A DNA stretch of 64,000 nt from Cryobacterium psychrophilum (GCF_004365915.1 NZ_SODI01000001.1:2542001-2606000); one strand, 5' to 3'; numbered from the stretch's first letter, positions 27,408 to 37,106 are shown. Notes: generated by a model from the sequence alone, not told the origin. Program-made: numbers and translations.

Positions 27408-28264
27408 TGGGTTTGACGGTTATGGTCCTTGTGGCAGCACCGCTTGCGCTCCCTGCAGCATTCGCATGCTCGCTCACTCAAATCAGCGACGGACTGTGCG
27501 GCGCCAGCAGCAACGATACGAGGGTTGACCTGTTTGCAGAGGGGAGCACGTCGACCCCGGGGTCGACGGGCGGCGGCAGTGGCGGGTCCAACGGGAGTGG
27601 CGGCGGGAGGAACGCCGCGGGGAACGCCGGGGGGAACGCCTCGGCTCCCTCACCCGTCTTTGTCCCCGCGAAGTTTGGGATGGGGGGTTCTTTTGGCAAG
27701 CCGGAGCCGGAGCTGGTGCTGGTGCCGGTTCCAGTGGCGGTGACGCCGGTGCCGGGGTGTGCCACGTGCACGGCGCCGACGATCACGAGCGTGAGTGATC
27801 TTGTTGGATTTGCCCCGTTTGCACCGACACAGTCGATGGAACCCAATGGTTTGGCTCTTGTGGGGTTGGCAGCCAATTTTGTGGGTGCGGCATCGGTTCA
27901 TGTGGTGTCGGGCACGTTGCTGGGCAGCACGGCTGAGGTCCGGTTCACTCCGGTCGCTTTTCATTGGGATTTCGGTGATGGTGGCGGGCGTACGTCGGGG
28001 TCGGGTGGGGCGTCGTGGGAAGACCTGGGCGTTCCGGAGTTCTCGGATACGGACACGAGCCACATTTATGATGTGCGCGGTGATTTCGTGGCTGGCGTCA
28101 CCGTGGAGTACTCGGCGGAGTATCGAGTGGGTGGTGGCGCATGGACTGCGGTGTCGGGCACGTTGTCTGTGGCGGCAAACCCTCTGCCGGTGGCGGTGCG
28201 GCACATCAAGACGGTGCTCGTGGCACACGATTGTCTTCAGAACCCCGCCGGTGTCGGCTGCTAG
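27383..28264 (+). CDS. Secreted protein with PKD-like fold
   Basis: 293 residues from GTG 27383, preceded by AAGGAGGA at 27371-27378. Signal peptide at about 1-28, Cys-containing N-terminus (CSLTQISDGLCG), a Gly/Ser/Asn-rich linker (about 52-84), then a domain whose FHWDFGDGGG (about 194-203) and DTSHIYDVRGDF resemble PKD repeats. Ends with a Cys. I recall similar proteins in Microbacteriaceae next to a lipoprotein, but the function is not known; adhesion or carbohydrate binding would fit. Confidence 0.65.
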   Translation: MVRYRFLLVGLTVMVLVAAPLALPAAFACSLTQISDGLCGASSNDTRVDLFAEGSTSTPGSTGGGSGGSNGSGGGRNAAGNAGGNASAPSPVFVPAKFGMGGSFGKPEPELVLVPVPVAVTPVPGCATCTAPTITSVSDLVGFAPFAPTQSMEPNGLALVGLAANFVGAASVHVVSGTLLGSTAEVRFTPVAFHWDFGDGGGRTSGSGGASWEDLGVPEFSDTDTSHIYDVRGDFVAGVTVEYSAEYRVGGGAWTAVSGTLSVAANPLPVAVRHIKTVLVAHDCLQNPAGVGC

Positions 28265-28267
28265 TGC

Positions 28268-29221
28268 TCAGTGGCGGCGGTGGTCAACGAAGGACATTTT
28301 GGGACCGTGCCGGGGCTTCTGTGCGGTACCGCTCGCTTCGAGCAGCCGCACGACGCGATAGCGGTGCGGTCGCCATTTCTCCATCGCCTCCACCATCTGC
28401 TCGTCGGTGAGGGGCCGCCCAAAGAGGGAATGTCCGATGATGCCGGCCAAATGGAAGTCACCCACCGCCAGGGCGTCAGCATCCCCGAATGCTCGCTGCG
28501 CAACCTCAGCGGCGGTCCACGCGCCAATGCCGGGCACGACGCGCAGGCGAGCGGATGCATCCGCTGTGCTCAGCAGCGTGGCGGCCTCGAGCTGGCGGGC
28601 GAGGCCGAGACACACCTGCACAATGCCGGCGCGGCGCGGATCGACGCCGGCCTTGTGCCATTCCCACGAGGGGATGAGCTGCCACGCTCGAGTGGAGGGG
28701 ACGACCCTCATGTTCAGTGGCGCCGGACCCGGAGCCGGCGTGCCGTAGGCGTTAACGAGCCGACGCCAGGACGCAGTCGCCTGCACGCTGATCACCTTTT
28801 GCTCGAGCACTGCGGGGATGAGCGACTCCAGGACCCGGCCGGTGCGCGGGATGCGCAATCCCGGCCACCGTCGGTGCGCGTCGCTCAGCCGTGCATCACC
28901 GGGCAGGAAACTCGAGGGATCGTCGAGGGCACCGACCATCTCCGGCGCGGCATCCACCGCGGCATGGGCGCCGAGGCCCCATGACTCACACCGGATTGTG
29001 TGTAATCCCGTCTGGGTGAAGCGCAGCGAAGCGGGGCCGTCGTTTGTGAGGGACGTGCGCCACAGCGCGCCGTCCGCGGCCACACCGTGAGTGGGGTCGA
29101 ACGCGCCGTGGCGCAGGCTCGAGAGGGTGAGGGCGAGACTTGTCGCAAACGGTGCCTCCCAGGTGGAGGAGGCGTCCGGGCGCTGAGCCGACTTGTCGGG
29201 GTGTGGCGGGGAGGCAGCCAT
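28268..29221 (-). CDS. AlkA-like DNA-3-methyladenine glycosylase
   Basis: 317 residues, HhH-GPD superfamily base-excision enzyme removing alkylated purines. The helix-hairpin-helix VPGIGAWTAAEVAQRAFGDADALAVGDFHLAG (about 228-260) contains the likely catalytic Asp in VGDFHL. LEQKVISVQATASWRRLVN near 136-154 is the conserved upstream helix pair. It is convergent with the PKD-like gene, 3 bp apart, so a shared terminator is improbable. It has no operon partner. Confidence 0.87.
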   Translation of the reverse strand: MAASPPHPDKSAQRPDASSTWEAPFATSLALTLSSLRHGAFDPTHGVAADGALWRTSLTNDGPASLRFTQTGLHTIRCESWGLGAHAAVDAAPEMVGALDDPSSFLPGDARLSDAHRRWPGLRIPRTGRVLESLIPAVLEQKVISVQATASWRRLVNAYGTPAPGPAPLNMRVVPSTRAWQLIPSWEWHKAGVDPRRAGIVQVCLGLARQLEAATLLSTADASARLRVVPGIGAWTAAEVAQRAFGDADALAVGDFHLAGIIGHSLFGRPLTDEQMVEAMEKWRPHRYRVVRLLEASGTAQKPRHGPKMSFVDHRRH

Positions 29222-29304
29222 GATGTCCTTCGAATCTTCCCTTCAAGGATAGGCACGCGCACCGAAACAAACACGTTCCCCGACCCTCAAAAGGAGATGG
29301 AGGG

Positions 29305-30228
29305 GTGACCCGGCGTGAAAGACTGGATTCACGCAATTTCGACTTCCGGGAGCCATCTGTGACCATCACCACCCCCGCGAAAGCGGAGGTCGCCGTCATC
29401 GGCGGCTCGGGACTGTACAAGCTCTTCGACTCGAGCCTGTCCACCACGCACGAGATCGACACTCCCTACGGAACGGTGCAGGTCACCATCGGTGAGCGCG
29501 CGGACCGCACGGTTGCCTTTCTCCCGCGGCACGGCACCGGGCACAGCGAAGCACCGCACCTCATCAACTACCGCGCCAACATTTGGGCTCTCGCCTCGGT
29601 CGGCGTGCGCGCCATCATCTCGTCCGCGGCTGTCGGCGGCGTGAGTCCGGAGTACCCGCCGGGAATGCTCGTCGTGACCGACCAGTTCATCGATCGCACC
29701 ACGGGACGCGCCGACACCTTCTTCGACCAGGGCTCAGTGCAGCACCTGGCCGCAGCCGACCCCTTCGACCCCACCCTGCGCCGCATCGCCATTGAGGCGC
29801 TCACGGCGCTCGGCGAAGATTTTGCGCCCACCGGCACCGTCGTCGTCATCCAGGGCCCGCGCTTCTCCACCCGAGCGGAATCCACCTGGTTCCGCTCCAT
29901 CGGCGCCCATATCGTCAACATGACGCAGTATCCCGAAGTGGTCCTCGCCGCCGAGCTCAACATGGGCACCGTCAACCTGTCCTTTGTCACCGATGCGGAT
30001 GCTGGACTGGCCCCGCTCGAAACCGCCGAGGCCGTCTCGGCATCCCTCGTGTTTCACCGGTTGAGGACGGCGCAACCGCGCATCCTCACGGCGATCGACG
30101 CGATTCTTCGGGGGCTGCCCGAGAACTTCGAACCACGTGAACTCGTGGCCAGTGCCGAGGTGAGCGCCGCGTTGGCGCGCGGAGTTGTCGGTAGCGCTCC
30201 GGTATTCGCTGTCTCGGACGCAGAATGA
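29305..30228 (+). CDS. 5'-methylthioadenosine phosphorylase-like enzyme
   Basis: 307 residues, nucleoside phosphorylase fold, PNP/MTAP group. It splits methylthioadenosine (or another purine nucleoside) with phosphate. AVIGGSGLYKL (about 28-38), RHGTGHSEAPHLINYRAN (about 74-91), PRFSTRAES and NMTQYPEVVLAAELNM are family motifs. GTG 29305 has AAGGAG 8 bases upstream; GTG 29359 is a shorter alternative starting VTITTPAKAEV. It overlaps the epimerase by 4 bp (ATGA), so it forms the first gene of that unit. I recall the same order (Rv0535-Rv0536) in M. tuberculosis. Confidence 0.85.
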   Translation: MTRRERLDSRNFDFREPSVTITTPAKAEVAVIGGSGLYKLFDSSLSTTHEIDTPYGTVQVTIGERADRTVAFLPRHGTGHSEAPHLINYRANIWALASVGVRAIISSAAVGGVSPEYPPGMLVVTDQFIDRTTGRADTFFDQGSVQHLAAADPFDPTLRRIAIEALTALGEDFAPTGTVVVIQGPRFSTRAESTWFRSIGAHIVNMTQYPEVVLAAELNMGTVNLSFVTDADAGLAPLETAEAVSASLVFHRLRTAQPRILTAIDAILRGLPENFEPRELVASAEVSAALARGVVGSAPVFAVSDAE

Positions 30229-31286
30229 CGCACCTTCTCGTCACAGGGGGAGCGGGCTTTATCGGCGGCGCCATCGTGGAGCAGGCCCTCGACCGAGGCT
30301 GGCGCGTGCGCGTGCTCGATTCGCTGCGTTCTGACGTGCACGGAGCGCCGCCCACGATCGACTCGCGAGTCGATTTCATTCAGGGTGATGTCACCAACCC
30401 CGACGATGTGGCGGCCGCTCTCGTCGGCATCGACGTTGTCTGCCACCAGGCCGCCAAGGTCGGTCTCGGCGTGGACTTCGCGGACGCCCCCGACTACGTC
30501 ATGAGCAATGAGGTGGGCACGGCCGTGCTCCTCGCGGCGATGGCTGTCGCCGGCATCGACCGGCTGGTTCTCGCGTCGTCGATGGTCGTCTACGGCGAGG
30601 GCAGCTACCTCGGGCGCCACGGCCCGGCCAGGCCCGGCCCCCGTCGCGCGATCGATCTCGAGGCCGGCCGCTTTGACCCGGTCGATGAGATCACCGGCGA
30701 TCGCCTGCACCCGGCCCTGATCTCCGAAGACGACCCGCTCGACCCCCGTAATGTCTATGCCAGCACGAAGCTCGGCCAGGAATACCTCGCCACCTCGTGG
30801 GCCCGATCGACCGGCGGACGAGTCATTGCGCTGCGGTACCACAACGTCTACGGTCCGGGCATGCCGCAGAACACGCCCTACGCCGGTGTCGCGTCGCTTT
30901 TTCGGTCGGCGTTGGAACGCGGCGAAGCCCCCACAGTGTTCGAGGACGGTGCCCAGCGCCGCGATTTTGTGCACGTGCGCGACATTGCATCCGCTAACCT
31001 CACAGCCGTCGACTTCACGGCGCACGCCCCGGCCGAGTTGTTTCGCCCGTTCAACGTGGGCAGCGGAACCGTTCACACCATCGGTGAAATGGCCGAGGCG
31101 CTGAGCGCCGCGGCGCACGGTCCCGCACCGGTGGTCACGGGCGAGTACCGCCTGGGTGATGTGCGCCACATTACGGCGTCTTCCGAGCGTTTGCGCCGGG
31201 AATTAAAGTGGATGCCGGCCGTCACATTCGAAGACGGCGTGCGTGAGTTCGCCTCGGCTCCCCTCCGGGCCGCGGTACAGCGGTAG
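30225..31286 (+). CDS. NAD-dependent sugar epimerase/dehydratase
   Basis: 353 residues, extended SDR. HLLVTGGAGFIGGAIVEQAL at 3-22 binds NAD, SSMVVYG near 120-126, Y178-x3-K182 (YASTK) forms the active site, and YHNVYGPGMPQNTPYAGVASLFRSALERGEAP is the substrate-binding end. It interconverts a nucleotide sugar, probably UDP-hexose, but substrate is open. It is coupled to the MTAP-like gene and ends 63 bp before the convergent histidine kinase. Confidence 0.85.
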   Translation: MTHLLVTGGAGFIGGAIVEQALDRGWRVRVLDSLRSDVHGAPPTIDSRVDFIQGDVTNPDDVAAALVGIDVVCHQAAKVGLGVDFADAPDYVMSNEVGTAVLLAAMAVAGIDRLVLASSMVVYGEGSYLGRHGPARPGPRRAIDLEAGRFDPVDEITGDRLHPALISEDDPLDPRNVYASTKLGQEYLATSWARSTGGRVIALRYHNVYGPGMPQNTPYAGVASLFRSALERGEAPTVFEDGAQRRDFVHVRDIASANLTAVDFTAHAPAELFRPFNVGSGTVHTIGEMAEALSAAAHGPAPVVTGEYRLGDVRHITASSERLRRELKWMPAVTFEDGVREFASAPLRAAVQR

Positions 31287-31349
31287 GAGAGCCGAAGGTT
31301 GCGGATCGCTCCGGCGACCGTGCAACCGGCCGGGAGAGTGAGGGCCGGG

Positions 31350-32327
31350 TCAGGCGAAGGTGGGGGCTGTCACGTCTGTGGCGACGGGCAGCAGCACCTC
31401 GAAGCGACAACCCTCGTTGGTGTTCACCACGGACACCTCTCCGTGGTGCGCCCGCACAATTCCCTGCACAATGGCGAGGCCGAGCCCCGCGCCGCCGGTC
31501 GGCAGGCCGGGCGCGGCCGGGGTGCGCGGCTCACTGGCTCTCCACCCGGCCTCGAAGACACGCGGGAGGTCCTGCTCGGAAATGCCGCCCGCGAAATCGA
31601 GCACGGCGATCGACGCTAGCCCGCGGTCGTGACGGGTGGCCGACACAACGATGGGACTGCCCGGCGGCGAATGCTGGATGGCGTTCATCACCAGGTTGCC
31701 CACCACCCGGGACAGCTCTCGGGGGTCGGCGAGGATGGAGAGGCCTCTCTCGCCCTCAAACCGGAGGTCAAGCCATTTCGCGGTCGCCACCGGCGCGAGT
31801 TCCGCCACCGTGTCACTGATCAGGTCGTAGAGCGACACCTGCTCGAGGGAGAGGCGAAGCGTTCCAGCGTGAATGCGTGACAGCTCGAACAGGTCGTCGA
31901 CCATGCCGGTGAGCTGGTCAACCTGCCCACGAATCTGCCGGTAGTACCGCACCGGGTCGGGCGCCATGCCGTCTTCGAGCGCTTCGGCCATCGCACGGAT
32001 GCCGGCGAGCGGCGTGCGCAGATCGTGCGAGATCCACGACGCGAGTTCCCGCCGGCTTGCCTCGACCCGCACCTCGAGTTCCCGCGCCTCGGCGAGCTGA
32101 CCGGCCGTGCGCGCAAGTTCCGCACGCGTCTCGGCCAACGCCACAGAGTCGGTGTCGATGTCGGCGATGCTCGTGGGAGCCGGCGCAAACGGGCGCGAAG
32201 CGGTCACCGCCTCCCGAGAGCGGATGCGCCGCGCCCCCACCACCAGCGCCACGAGAGCCAGCGCGGCGAGCAGGCACGCGCCGAGGAGGGCGACGGTGGC
32301 AATGGTCGCCAGGTCGCCCGGAGTCAT
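31350..32327 (-). CDS. Sensor histidine kinase
   Basis: 325 residues from ATG 32327. One N-terminal helix (about 6-32), a short linker, DHp with [15 protein letters not shown] (His101) and an ATPase domain ([20 protein letters not shown]2 box). No large extracytoplasmic sensor domain and a single membrane pass, so it probably senses in the membrane or through a partner. Coupled to the regulator by an ATGA overlap. It may control the neighbouring glycan genes, which diverge at 33227. Confidence 0.9.
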   Translation of the reverse strand: MTPGDLATIATVALLGACLLAALALVALVVGARRIRSREAVTASRPFAPAPTSIADIDTDSVALAETRAELARTAGQLAEARELEVRVEASRRELASWISHDLRTPLAGIRAMAEALEDGMAPDPVRYYRQIRGQVDQLTGMVDDLFELSRIHAGTLRLSLEQVSLYDLISDTVAELAPVATAKWLDLRFEGERGLSILADPRELSRVVGNLVMNAIQHSPPGSPIVVSATRHDRGLASIAVLDFAGGISEQDLPRVFEAGWRASEPRTPAAPGLPTGGAGLGLAIVQGIVRAHHGEVSVVNTNEGCRFEVLLPVATDVTAPTFA

Positions 32328-33124
32328 CCGCCGGGTCCTGCCGGGGATGTGGACGACACGGGTCCCGTGGGCGAGAAGGGCACGGCGCCCTGGCCCGTCG
32401 GCACTGGATCGAAGCGGTAACCCACGCCCCACACGGTGTTGAGCAATTGGGGGTGCGCGGGGTCGGCCTCGATCTTCTCGCGCAGGCGGCGCACGTGCAC
32501 CGTCACCGTGGAGAGGTCACCGAACTCCCAACCCCACACCAAGCGCAGGAGGTCTTCGCGACTGAGCACCTTTGACGGGCGCCAGATGAGGTAGGCGAGC
32601 AGGTCGAACTCCCGACCGGTGAGCACAAGCGCCACGCCGCGCAGCCGTACTTCGTGCGCCGACAGGTCGAGCGTGAAATCCCCGGCCGACATGACACCCT
32701 CCGGAATGTTTTCCTGGCCGGTGCGGCGCAGCACGGACTGCACCCGCAACACCAGTTCCCGCGGAGAGAATGGCTTGGTGAGGTAGTCATCGGCACCGGC
32801 CTCCAGGCCCTCGATGCGGTCCTGTTCCTCTCCGAGCGCGGTGAGCATGATGATGGGTATCGACCACGAAGCTCGGATGCGGCGGCACACCTCGATGCCG
32901 TCCAGCAGGGGGAGCATCCGATCAAGAATCACGAGGTCGGGCCGCATCGCCTCGGCCTGTTGTAGGCCACTGGGACCATCGGTGGCCGAATTCACCTCGA
33001 AATCGGCCGCCCGCAGGTAACGACACACCACTTCGGACACCATCTGGTCGTCGTCGATCACGAGGATACGGCGCCCGGCAAGCGCATCGGCGCGCGCGGA
33101 TCCAAAGTACTGGGAGGGTGTCAC
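32324..33124 (-). CDS. OmpR-family response regulator
   Basis: 266 residues from GTG 33124; a TTG at 33166 would add 14. Receiver domain with acidic DDD (24-26), phospho-acceptor D68 (LILD) and LTKPF (Lys about 117), then a winged-helix domain with [23 protein letters not shown] and WGVGYRF. The C-terminal Pro/Gly/Ser tail is not part of the fold. It is the first gene of the two-component operon. The gap to the divergent GT2 at 33227 holds both promoters. Confidence 0.92.
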   Translation of the reverse strand: MTPSQYFGSARADALAGRRILVIDDDQMVSEVVCRYLRAADFEVNSATDGPSGLQQAEAMRPDLVILDRMLPLLDGIEVCRRIRASWSIPIIMLTALGEEQDRIEGLEAGADDYLTKPFSPRELVLRVQSVLRRTGQENIPEGVMSAGDFTLDLSAHEVRLRGVALVLTGREFDLLAYLIWRPSKVLSREDLLRLVWGWEFGDLSTVTVHVRRLREKIEADPAHPQLLNTVWGVGYRFDPVPTGQGAVPFSPTGPVSSTSPAGPGG

Positions 33125-33226
33125 CCCCTCAGGATAGGTCAGATGATGTCGCGTTTTTAGGACCAATTCAGGTTCCGTACCGCGGCTAACAGTGTTTCAC
33201 CAGATCTTCCCACCTAAAGTCGAGCT

Positions 33227-33895
33227 ATGACTCAGACACGGGTAGATGTGGTGTTCCCCTGCCTGAACGAAGCCGGCGCGCTGCCGTGGGTGCTCTCTCG
33301 ATTGCCAAGGGGGTACCGGGCCATCGTGGTGGACAACGGTTCAACGGACGGGTCCGCCGACGTGGCCCTGGAGTATGGCGCAGTCGTGGTGCACGAGGCT
33401 CGCCGCGGATTCGGTGCCGCCGCACACGCCGGGCTCCTGCACTCCACCGCCCCCATCACGGCGTTCTGCGACGCCGACGCCTCCATGGACCCGCACGATC
33501 TGCCCCGCCTCGTGGGTCCGATCGAGGCCGGAACCGACGATTTGATGCTCGGGCGCCGCCGCCCCACCACGCGCGGTTCGTGGCCCGTGCACGCGCAAAT
33601 AGCAAATACCTATCTTTCTTGGCGACTGCGCCGAATAACGGGCGTGACCATCCACGACCTGGGCCCCATGCGGGCCGCCCGGCGCGAAGCGCTACTGTCC
33701 CTTGACCTGCAAGACCGTCGCAGCGGCTATCCGCTCGAGATGTTCCTCCGCGCCGCCGACGCGCGCTGGCGCATCCGGGAGATCGACACCCCGTACGCTC
33801 CGCGAGTGGGGCGCAGCAAGGTGACGGGCACCGTTCGTGGAACGATCACGGCGATCGCCGACATGTCCAGGCTGCTGCGGGAGACGGCCTCATGA
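33227..33895 (+). CDS. GT2 glycosyltransferase, dolichyl-phosphate sugar synthase-like
   Basis: 222 residues. VVFPCLNEAGALPWVLSRL at 9-26, VVDNGSTDGSADVALEY at 39-55 (nucleotide site) and FCDADASMDP near 85-94 (DXD) mark a GT-A domain. Likely transfers a sugar to polyprenyl phosphate. It overlaps the DUF2064 gene by 4 bp. It recalls M. tuberculosis Rv0539 by size and neighbours. Confidence 0.85.
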   Translation: MTQTRVDVVFPCLNEAGALPWVLSRLPRGYRAIVVDNGSTDGSADVALEYGAVVVHEARRGFGAAAHAGLLHSTAPITAFCDADASMDPHDLPRLVGPIEAGTDDLMLGRRRPTTRGSWPVHAQIANTYLSWRLRRITGVTIHDLGPMRAARREALLSLDLQDRRSGYPLEMFLRAADARWRIREIDTPYAPRVGRSKVTGTVRGTITAIADMSRLLRETAS

Positions 33896-34581
33896 CCGTT
33901 CTCGTTGTCATCGCCAAGGAGTGCCTGCCGGGCCGGGTCAAGACCCGGTTGCACCCGCCCCTGAGTCTTGAGCAGGCCGCCCTGCTCGCCGCCGCAAGCC
34001 TCGACGACACCCTCACTGCCGTCGCGAGCCTGCCCGCAACCCGCCGCGTGCTCGCCTTCGACGGCGACATCCCGCCGGCCGCGGCTGCGGGCTGGGAGAT
34101 CCTGCCCCAGGTGAGCGGCAGCCTCGACGAGCGTCTCGCCGCCATCTTCGACACATTCGACGAGCCAACCGTGCTCATCGGCATGGACACCCCCCAGGTG
34201 ACCGCCGAACTCCTCGCGCCGGTCTTCGCGTCCGATGCTGAAACGGATGCCTGGCTCGGCCTCGCCGAAGACGGCGGCTTCTGGGCGCTCGCCATGAACA
34301 AGCCCAACGGTGCCCTGATCCTCGGCGTGCCCATGTCCCGCGGCGACACGGGCGCCCACCAACTCGACCGCCTCACCGATGCTGGCCTGCGCGTGAGCCA
34401 GCTGCCTCCGCTCGTCGACGTGGACACGATCGACGACGCCCATTTCGTGGCGGCCGCGGCACCCCACGGGCACTTCGCAGTTACCCTCGCTACGATTCTC
34501 GACGCCACCCGAATCCTGCCCCTCTTGCCCGGCACCTCGCCCCGAAGGGATCACGTCGATGACTCTCGAATCCGCCCGTGA
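33892..34581 (+). CDS. DUF2064 protein, nucleotidyltransferase-like (CofC/GT-A type)
   Basis: 229 residues. TVLVVIAKECLPGRVKTRLHPPLSLEQA near 2-29 is the N-terminal phosphate-binding motif (G-x-VKTRL), and VLIGMDTPQV near 99-108 is the metal/nucleotide motif. The family belongs to the sugar-1-P nucleotidyltransferase-like fold (TIGR04282 group) of unknown substrate. It is often beside a GT2, as here. Overlaps the GT2 at the start and the methyltransferase at the end (23 bp). Confidence 0.85.
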   Translation: MTVLVVIAKECLPGRVKTRLHPPLSLEQAALLAAASLDDTLTAVASLPATRRVLAFDGDIPPAAAAGWEILPQVSGSLDERLAAIFDTFDEPTVLIGMDTPQVTAELLAPVFASDAETDAWLGLAEDGGFWALAMNKPNGALILGVPMSRGDTGAHQLDRLTDAGLRVSQLPPLVDVDTIDDAHFVAAAAPHGHFAVTLATILDATRILPLLPGTSPRRDHVDDSRIRP

Positions 34582-35263
34582 CTACGGGGTGCCCGTGCAG
34601 ACCGACGCCGCCTTCGGCGGCGGCGGCGCTGAACCGTATGCCGAGGCCCTTCTCGGCGCGTCGAACGTGTTGTACCTGCACGGAGTGCGCTCACCGGAAG
34701 GGTCCGGCGTGTTCGCTATGAATGCCGGCCGGTGGAGCGCCGATGCCGACGCCACCGATCTCTCGCTGCTCGCGGGTGCAGCCTCACCGGTGCTCGACAT
34801 CGGCTGCGGTCCCGGCCGCATGGTGCGCGCGGCAACGACGCTCGGCCTGTCGGCCGTGGGCGTTGACGTGTCAGTGACGGCCGTGCGCATCGCGATCGCC
34901 GCCGGACTCACCGTGCTCAACCGCTCGGTCTTCGACCCGATCCCGCTTGAGGGCACCTGGGAAACCCTGCTGCTCGTGGACGGCAACATCGGTATCGGCG
35001 GCGATCCCCGGGCGCTCATGCGCCGGTGCGCCGCCCTGCTCGCCAGCGGGGGACTACTCGTCATTGAGGTGAGCGCCGACCCCGATCACGAGCTCAGTTA
35101 TGAGGGCACGCTTGAAGATGCCCAGGGGCGCCGCAGCGCACCATTCCCGTGGTCCGAAATCGGTGCCAGGGCACTGGGACCGCACGCCGAAATGGCCGGT
35201 CTGCGCCTGGCTCAGGAGTGGCGCGTGTCGGGCCGCTCGTTTGTGCGCTTCGTGCGCGAGTAG
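34559..35263 (+). CDS. Class I SAM-dependent methyltransferase
   Basis: 234 residues. The SAM-binding motif I is VLDIGCGPGRM at 78-88, with VGVDVSVTAVRIA following as the acidic motif II. An N-terminal Gly-rich stretch (FGGGGAEPYAEALL) precedes. It may methylate a sugar or lipid in this pathway. Starts inside the DUF2064 gene and its end overlaps the convergent membrane gene by 52 bp. Confidence 0.85.
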   Translation: MTLESARDYGVPVQTDAAFGGGGAEPYAEALLGASNVLYLHGVRSPEGSGVFAMNAGRWSADADATDLSLLAGAASPVLDIGCGPGRMVRAATTLGLSAVGVDVSVTAVRIAIAAGLTVLNRSVFDPIPLEGTWETLLLVDGNIGIGGDPRALMRRCAALLASGGLLVIEVSADPDHELSYEGTLEDAQGRRSAPFPWSEIGARALGPHAEMAGLRLAQEWRVSGRSFVRFVRE

Positions 35264-35724
35264 AGCCACGCGGAGATCCCTGCGGCGAGCACGGCAAGCA
35301 CCAGCCAGAAGATGGCCAGGTTGAGTCCGTAGTTGAGGGGCAGAACGGTGGGGTTGGCTGGCCTGTAATTGATGGCCACGATCGCGGGAACGACGATGAG
35401 CGACACGATCGAACCCACCACGATGAAGCCCTGAACCACAACGACGACGGTTCCGCCAACTCGCTGGCCGCCCCGGCGCAGCAGTATGCCGATCAGCAGC
35501 ACGATCGGGGCCAGAATCGCGTCGTGCAGAACGGTCGCGGCGATGATCCACAGGGCCACGCCCGGCAGCCTCGTCACGCGCACCGTGTCGAGCATCACGT
35601 AGGCACCCCAGGCCAGCAGGCCAACGCCCAGTACAATCAGCCCCCAACGGATGCCGCGCATCACGCGCGTCTCCTCGACCTCCGGTGCCAGGGCGCCCCT
35701 GTCGGTACTCAGCTGATCGCTCAT
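35212..35724 (-). CDS. Four-helix membrane protein of unknown function
   Basis: 170 residues from ATG 35724 (MSDQLSTDRG). Hydrophobic helices near residues 26-46, 55-80, 90-117 and 135-155. No family recognised. Its ATG overlaps the stop of the cytochrome/oxidoreductase gene (ATGA), so it is co-translated and may be its membrane partner. Convergent overlap of 52 bp with the methyltransferase. Confidence 0.75.
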   Translation of the reverse strand: MSDQLSTDRGALAPEVEETRVMRGIRWGLIVLGVGLLAWGAYVMLDTVRVTRLPGVALWIIAATVLHDAILAPIVLLIGILLRRGGQRVGGTVVVVVQGFIVVGSIVSLIVVPAIVAINYRPANPTVLPLNYGLNLAIFWLVLAVLAAGISAWLYSRTKRTNERPDTRHS

Positions 35725-36986
35725 GCGTCTATTGCCTCGATTCGGCTGAGCCATTTGGTTTGCAGTACGCCGGGGCGACCCGGTGCGATCATGCGAGCGG
35801 GATAGCCGTGCTCAAGGTGGAGCGTGTCCCCGTTGAGTTCAAGCGCCACGAGGGTGAGCGGGTCGCGCACGTATTCGTGGCCCATCTGCGTTTTGCTGAA
35901 ACTTCCACGCTCTTCGAGGCTGATCAGGCGGAACGAGGTGCCGGCATCCGCTCCCACCGTGTCGGCGAGATCCATCAGCCGTACGCCGCGCCAGGTGGCC
36001 ATTTGACTCCAGCCCTCCACGCACGCGATCGGCAGTCGCACCTCGGTCTGCTCCATGGCGAGCAGTTGCGCACGCGTGAACCGGTGTTCCGTCCCGGCGT
36101 ACACGACCGTGAGGGCCCAGCCGGCGTCCATGGCGACCTCCGCTACCTTGGCCTGTGTGGAGGTGCGGTTCACGGGCACGCCCTGCGGGCCGAGGCCCTT
36201 CTTGCGGGGCGCGAACACGTTCGTAGCGTCGAGGGGTGTGAAGGTCTGGCCGGCGGTGAGGCCCACAACCGCGGTGACGCCAACGGCCACGGTGGTGAGG
36301 AAGCCACGGCGACTCACTCGGCTTGGGGTGGCGGGGGTCGCGTCAATATAGTCGAGCAGGCGTCCGGTGATTCCGCCGGGGCGCGAGCTGCCCCACAGAC
36401 GCACCTCTTCGAGATTCCTGGACCGGTCGGGGGATGCGGCTTCGGAGAGATGCTCGGGTTCGCTGGCGTCTGGCGCCTTGCGCCAGTACCGAGTGATGAG
36501 CGGGAGTTTCACCCCGATGTGAATGACCAGCAGGCCGATGAGCACCCAGCCGAGCGCGAAGTGCACCTGACGAAACGGGAACGGCCACGGATACCACTGG
36601 TAGGTGTTGAGCAGGCCGATGACGATCTGCACGAGCGATATTCCCACGAACAGGGCGATGGAGGTGCGCTCGAGAAAGTTCGCGAACGACTTCACCGGCG
36701 GCCACGCGAAGAGCGCGGGAAACACGATGTAGAGCTTGGCGAGCAGCAGCGGGAAACACGCGATTCCGGCGACGATATGCGTGCCCTGGGTGAACTGGTA
36801 CAGATACGCGGGGCGGGTTGCGAAGTGCATGCCGGGGAGTGGCTGCTGCAAAAAATGGCTGTACAGACCGGTACCGAAGCAGAGGAGGAAGGCGGCGCCC
36901 AAGAGCCGCCCGATGACCGTGGCCATTCGGGGGTTTCGCACCGGCGACGCCAATGCTCGCTGGGCCTCGTACATCAATCGCCGCAT
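35721..36986 (-). CDS. Cytochrome b561-like/molybdopterin oxidoreductase fusion
   Basis: 421 residues. The first part (about 1-170) has several helices with conserved His (44, 70, 142, 156), as in dihaem cytochrome b. SRRGF at 225-229 then starts a Tat-like helix, followed by a sulfite-oxidase-type molybdopterin domain with the Mo ligand C322 in ACVEGWS. It would link quinone-pool electron transfer to an extracytoplasmic Mo enzyme. Substrate unknown (sulfite oxidase, YedY-like methionine sulfoxide, or other). I know YedY/YedZ as separate proteins, so the fusion here is of interest. Confidence 0.85.
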   Translation of the reverse strand: MRRLMYEAQRALASPVRNPRMATVIGRLLGAAFLLCFGTGLYSHFLQQPLPGMHFATRPAYLYQFTQGTHIVAGIACFPLLLAKLYIVFPALFAWPPVKSFANFLERTSIALFVGISLVQIVIGLLNTYQWYPWPFPFRQVHFALGWVLIGLLVIHIGVKLPLITRYWRKAPDASEPEHLSEAASPDRSRNLEEVRLWGSSRPGGITGRLLDYIDATPATPSRVSRRGFLTTVAVGVTAVVGLTAGQTFTPLDATNVFAPRKKGLGPQGVPVNRTSTQAKVAEVAMDAGWALTVVYAGTEHRFTRAQLLAMEQTEVRLPIACVEGWSQMATWRGVRLMDLADTVGADAGTSFRLISLEERGSFSKTQMGHEYVRDPLTLVALELNGDTLHLEHGYPARMIAPGRPGVLQTKWLSRIEAIDA

Positions 36987-37106
36987 ATAACCAGTTCACA
37001 CTACGCGCGCGCCCCAGGAGGGAGGAAAACATTACGGTGGGGTGACGGGCCGCGCGCACCGCGTCGCGTGTATCCGCTGACGTCGGAAGTCGGCAAGGAT
37101 GACAGT

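Noticed and set aside
35685..37106. Long N-terminal extension of the GT87-like gene
   Set aside because: The first 474 codons are antisense to the cytochrome/oxidoreductase gene and shadow-like; a good GTG with AAGGA is at 37107.
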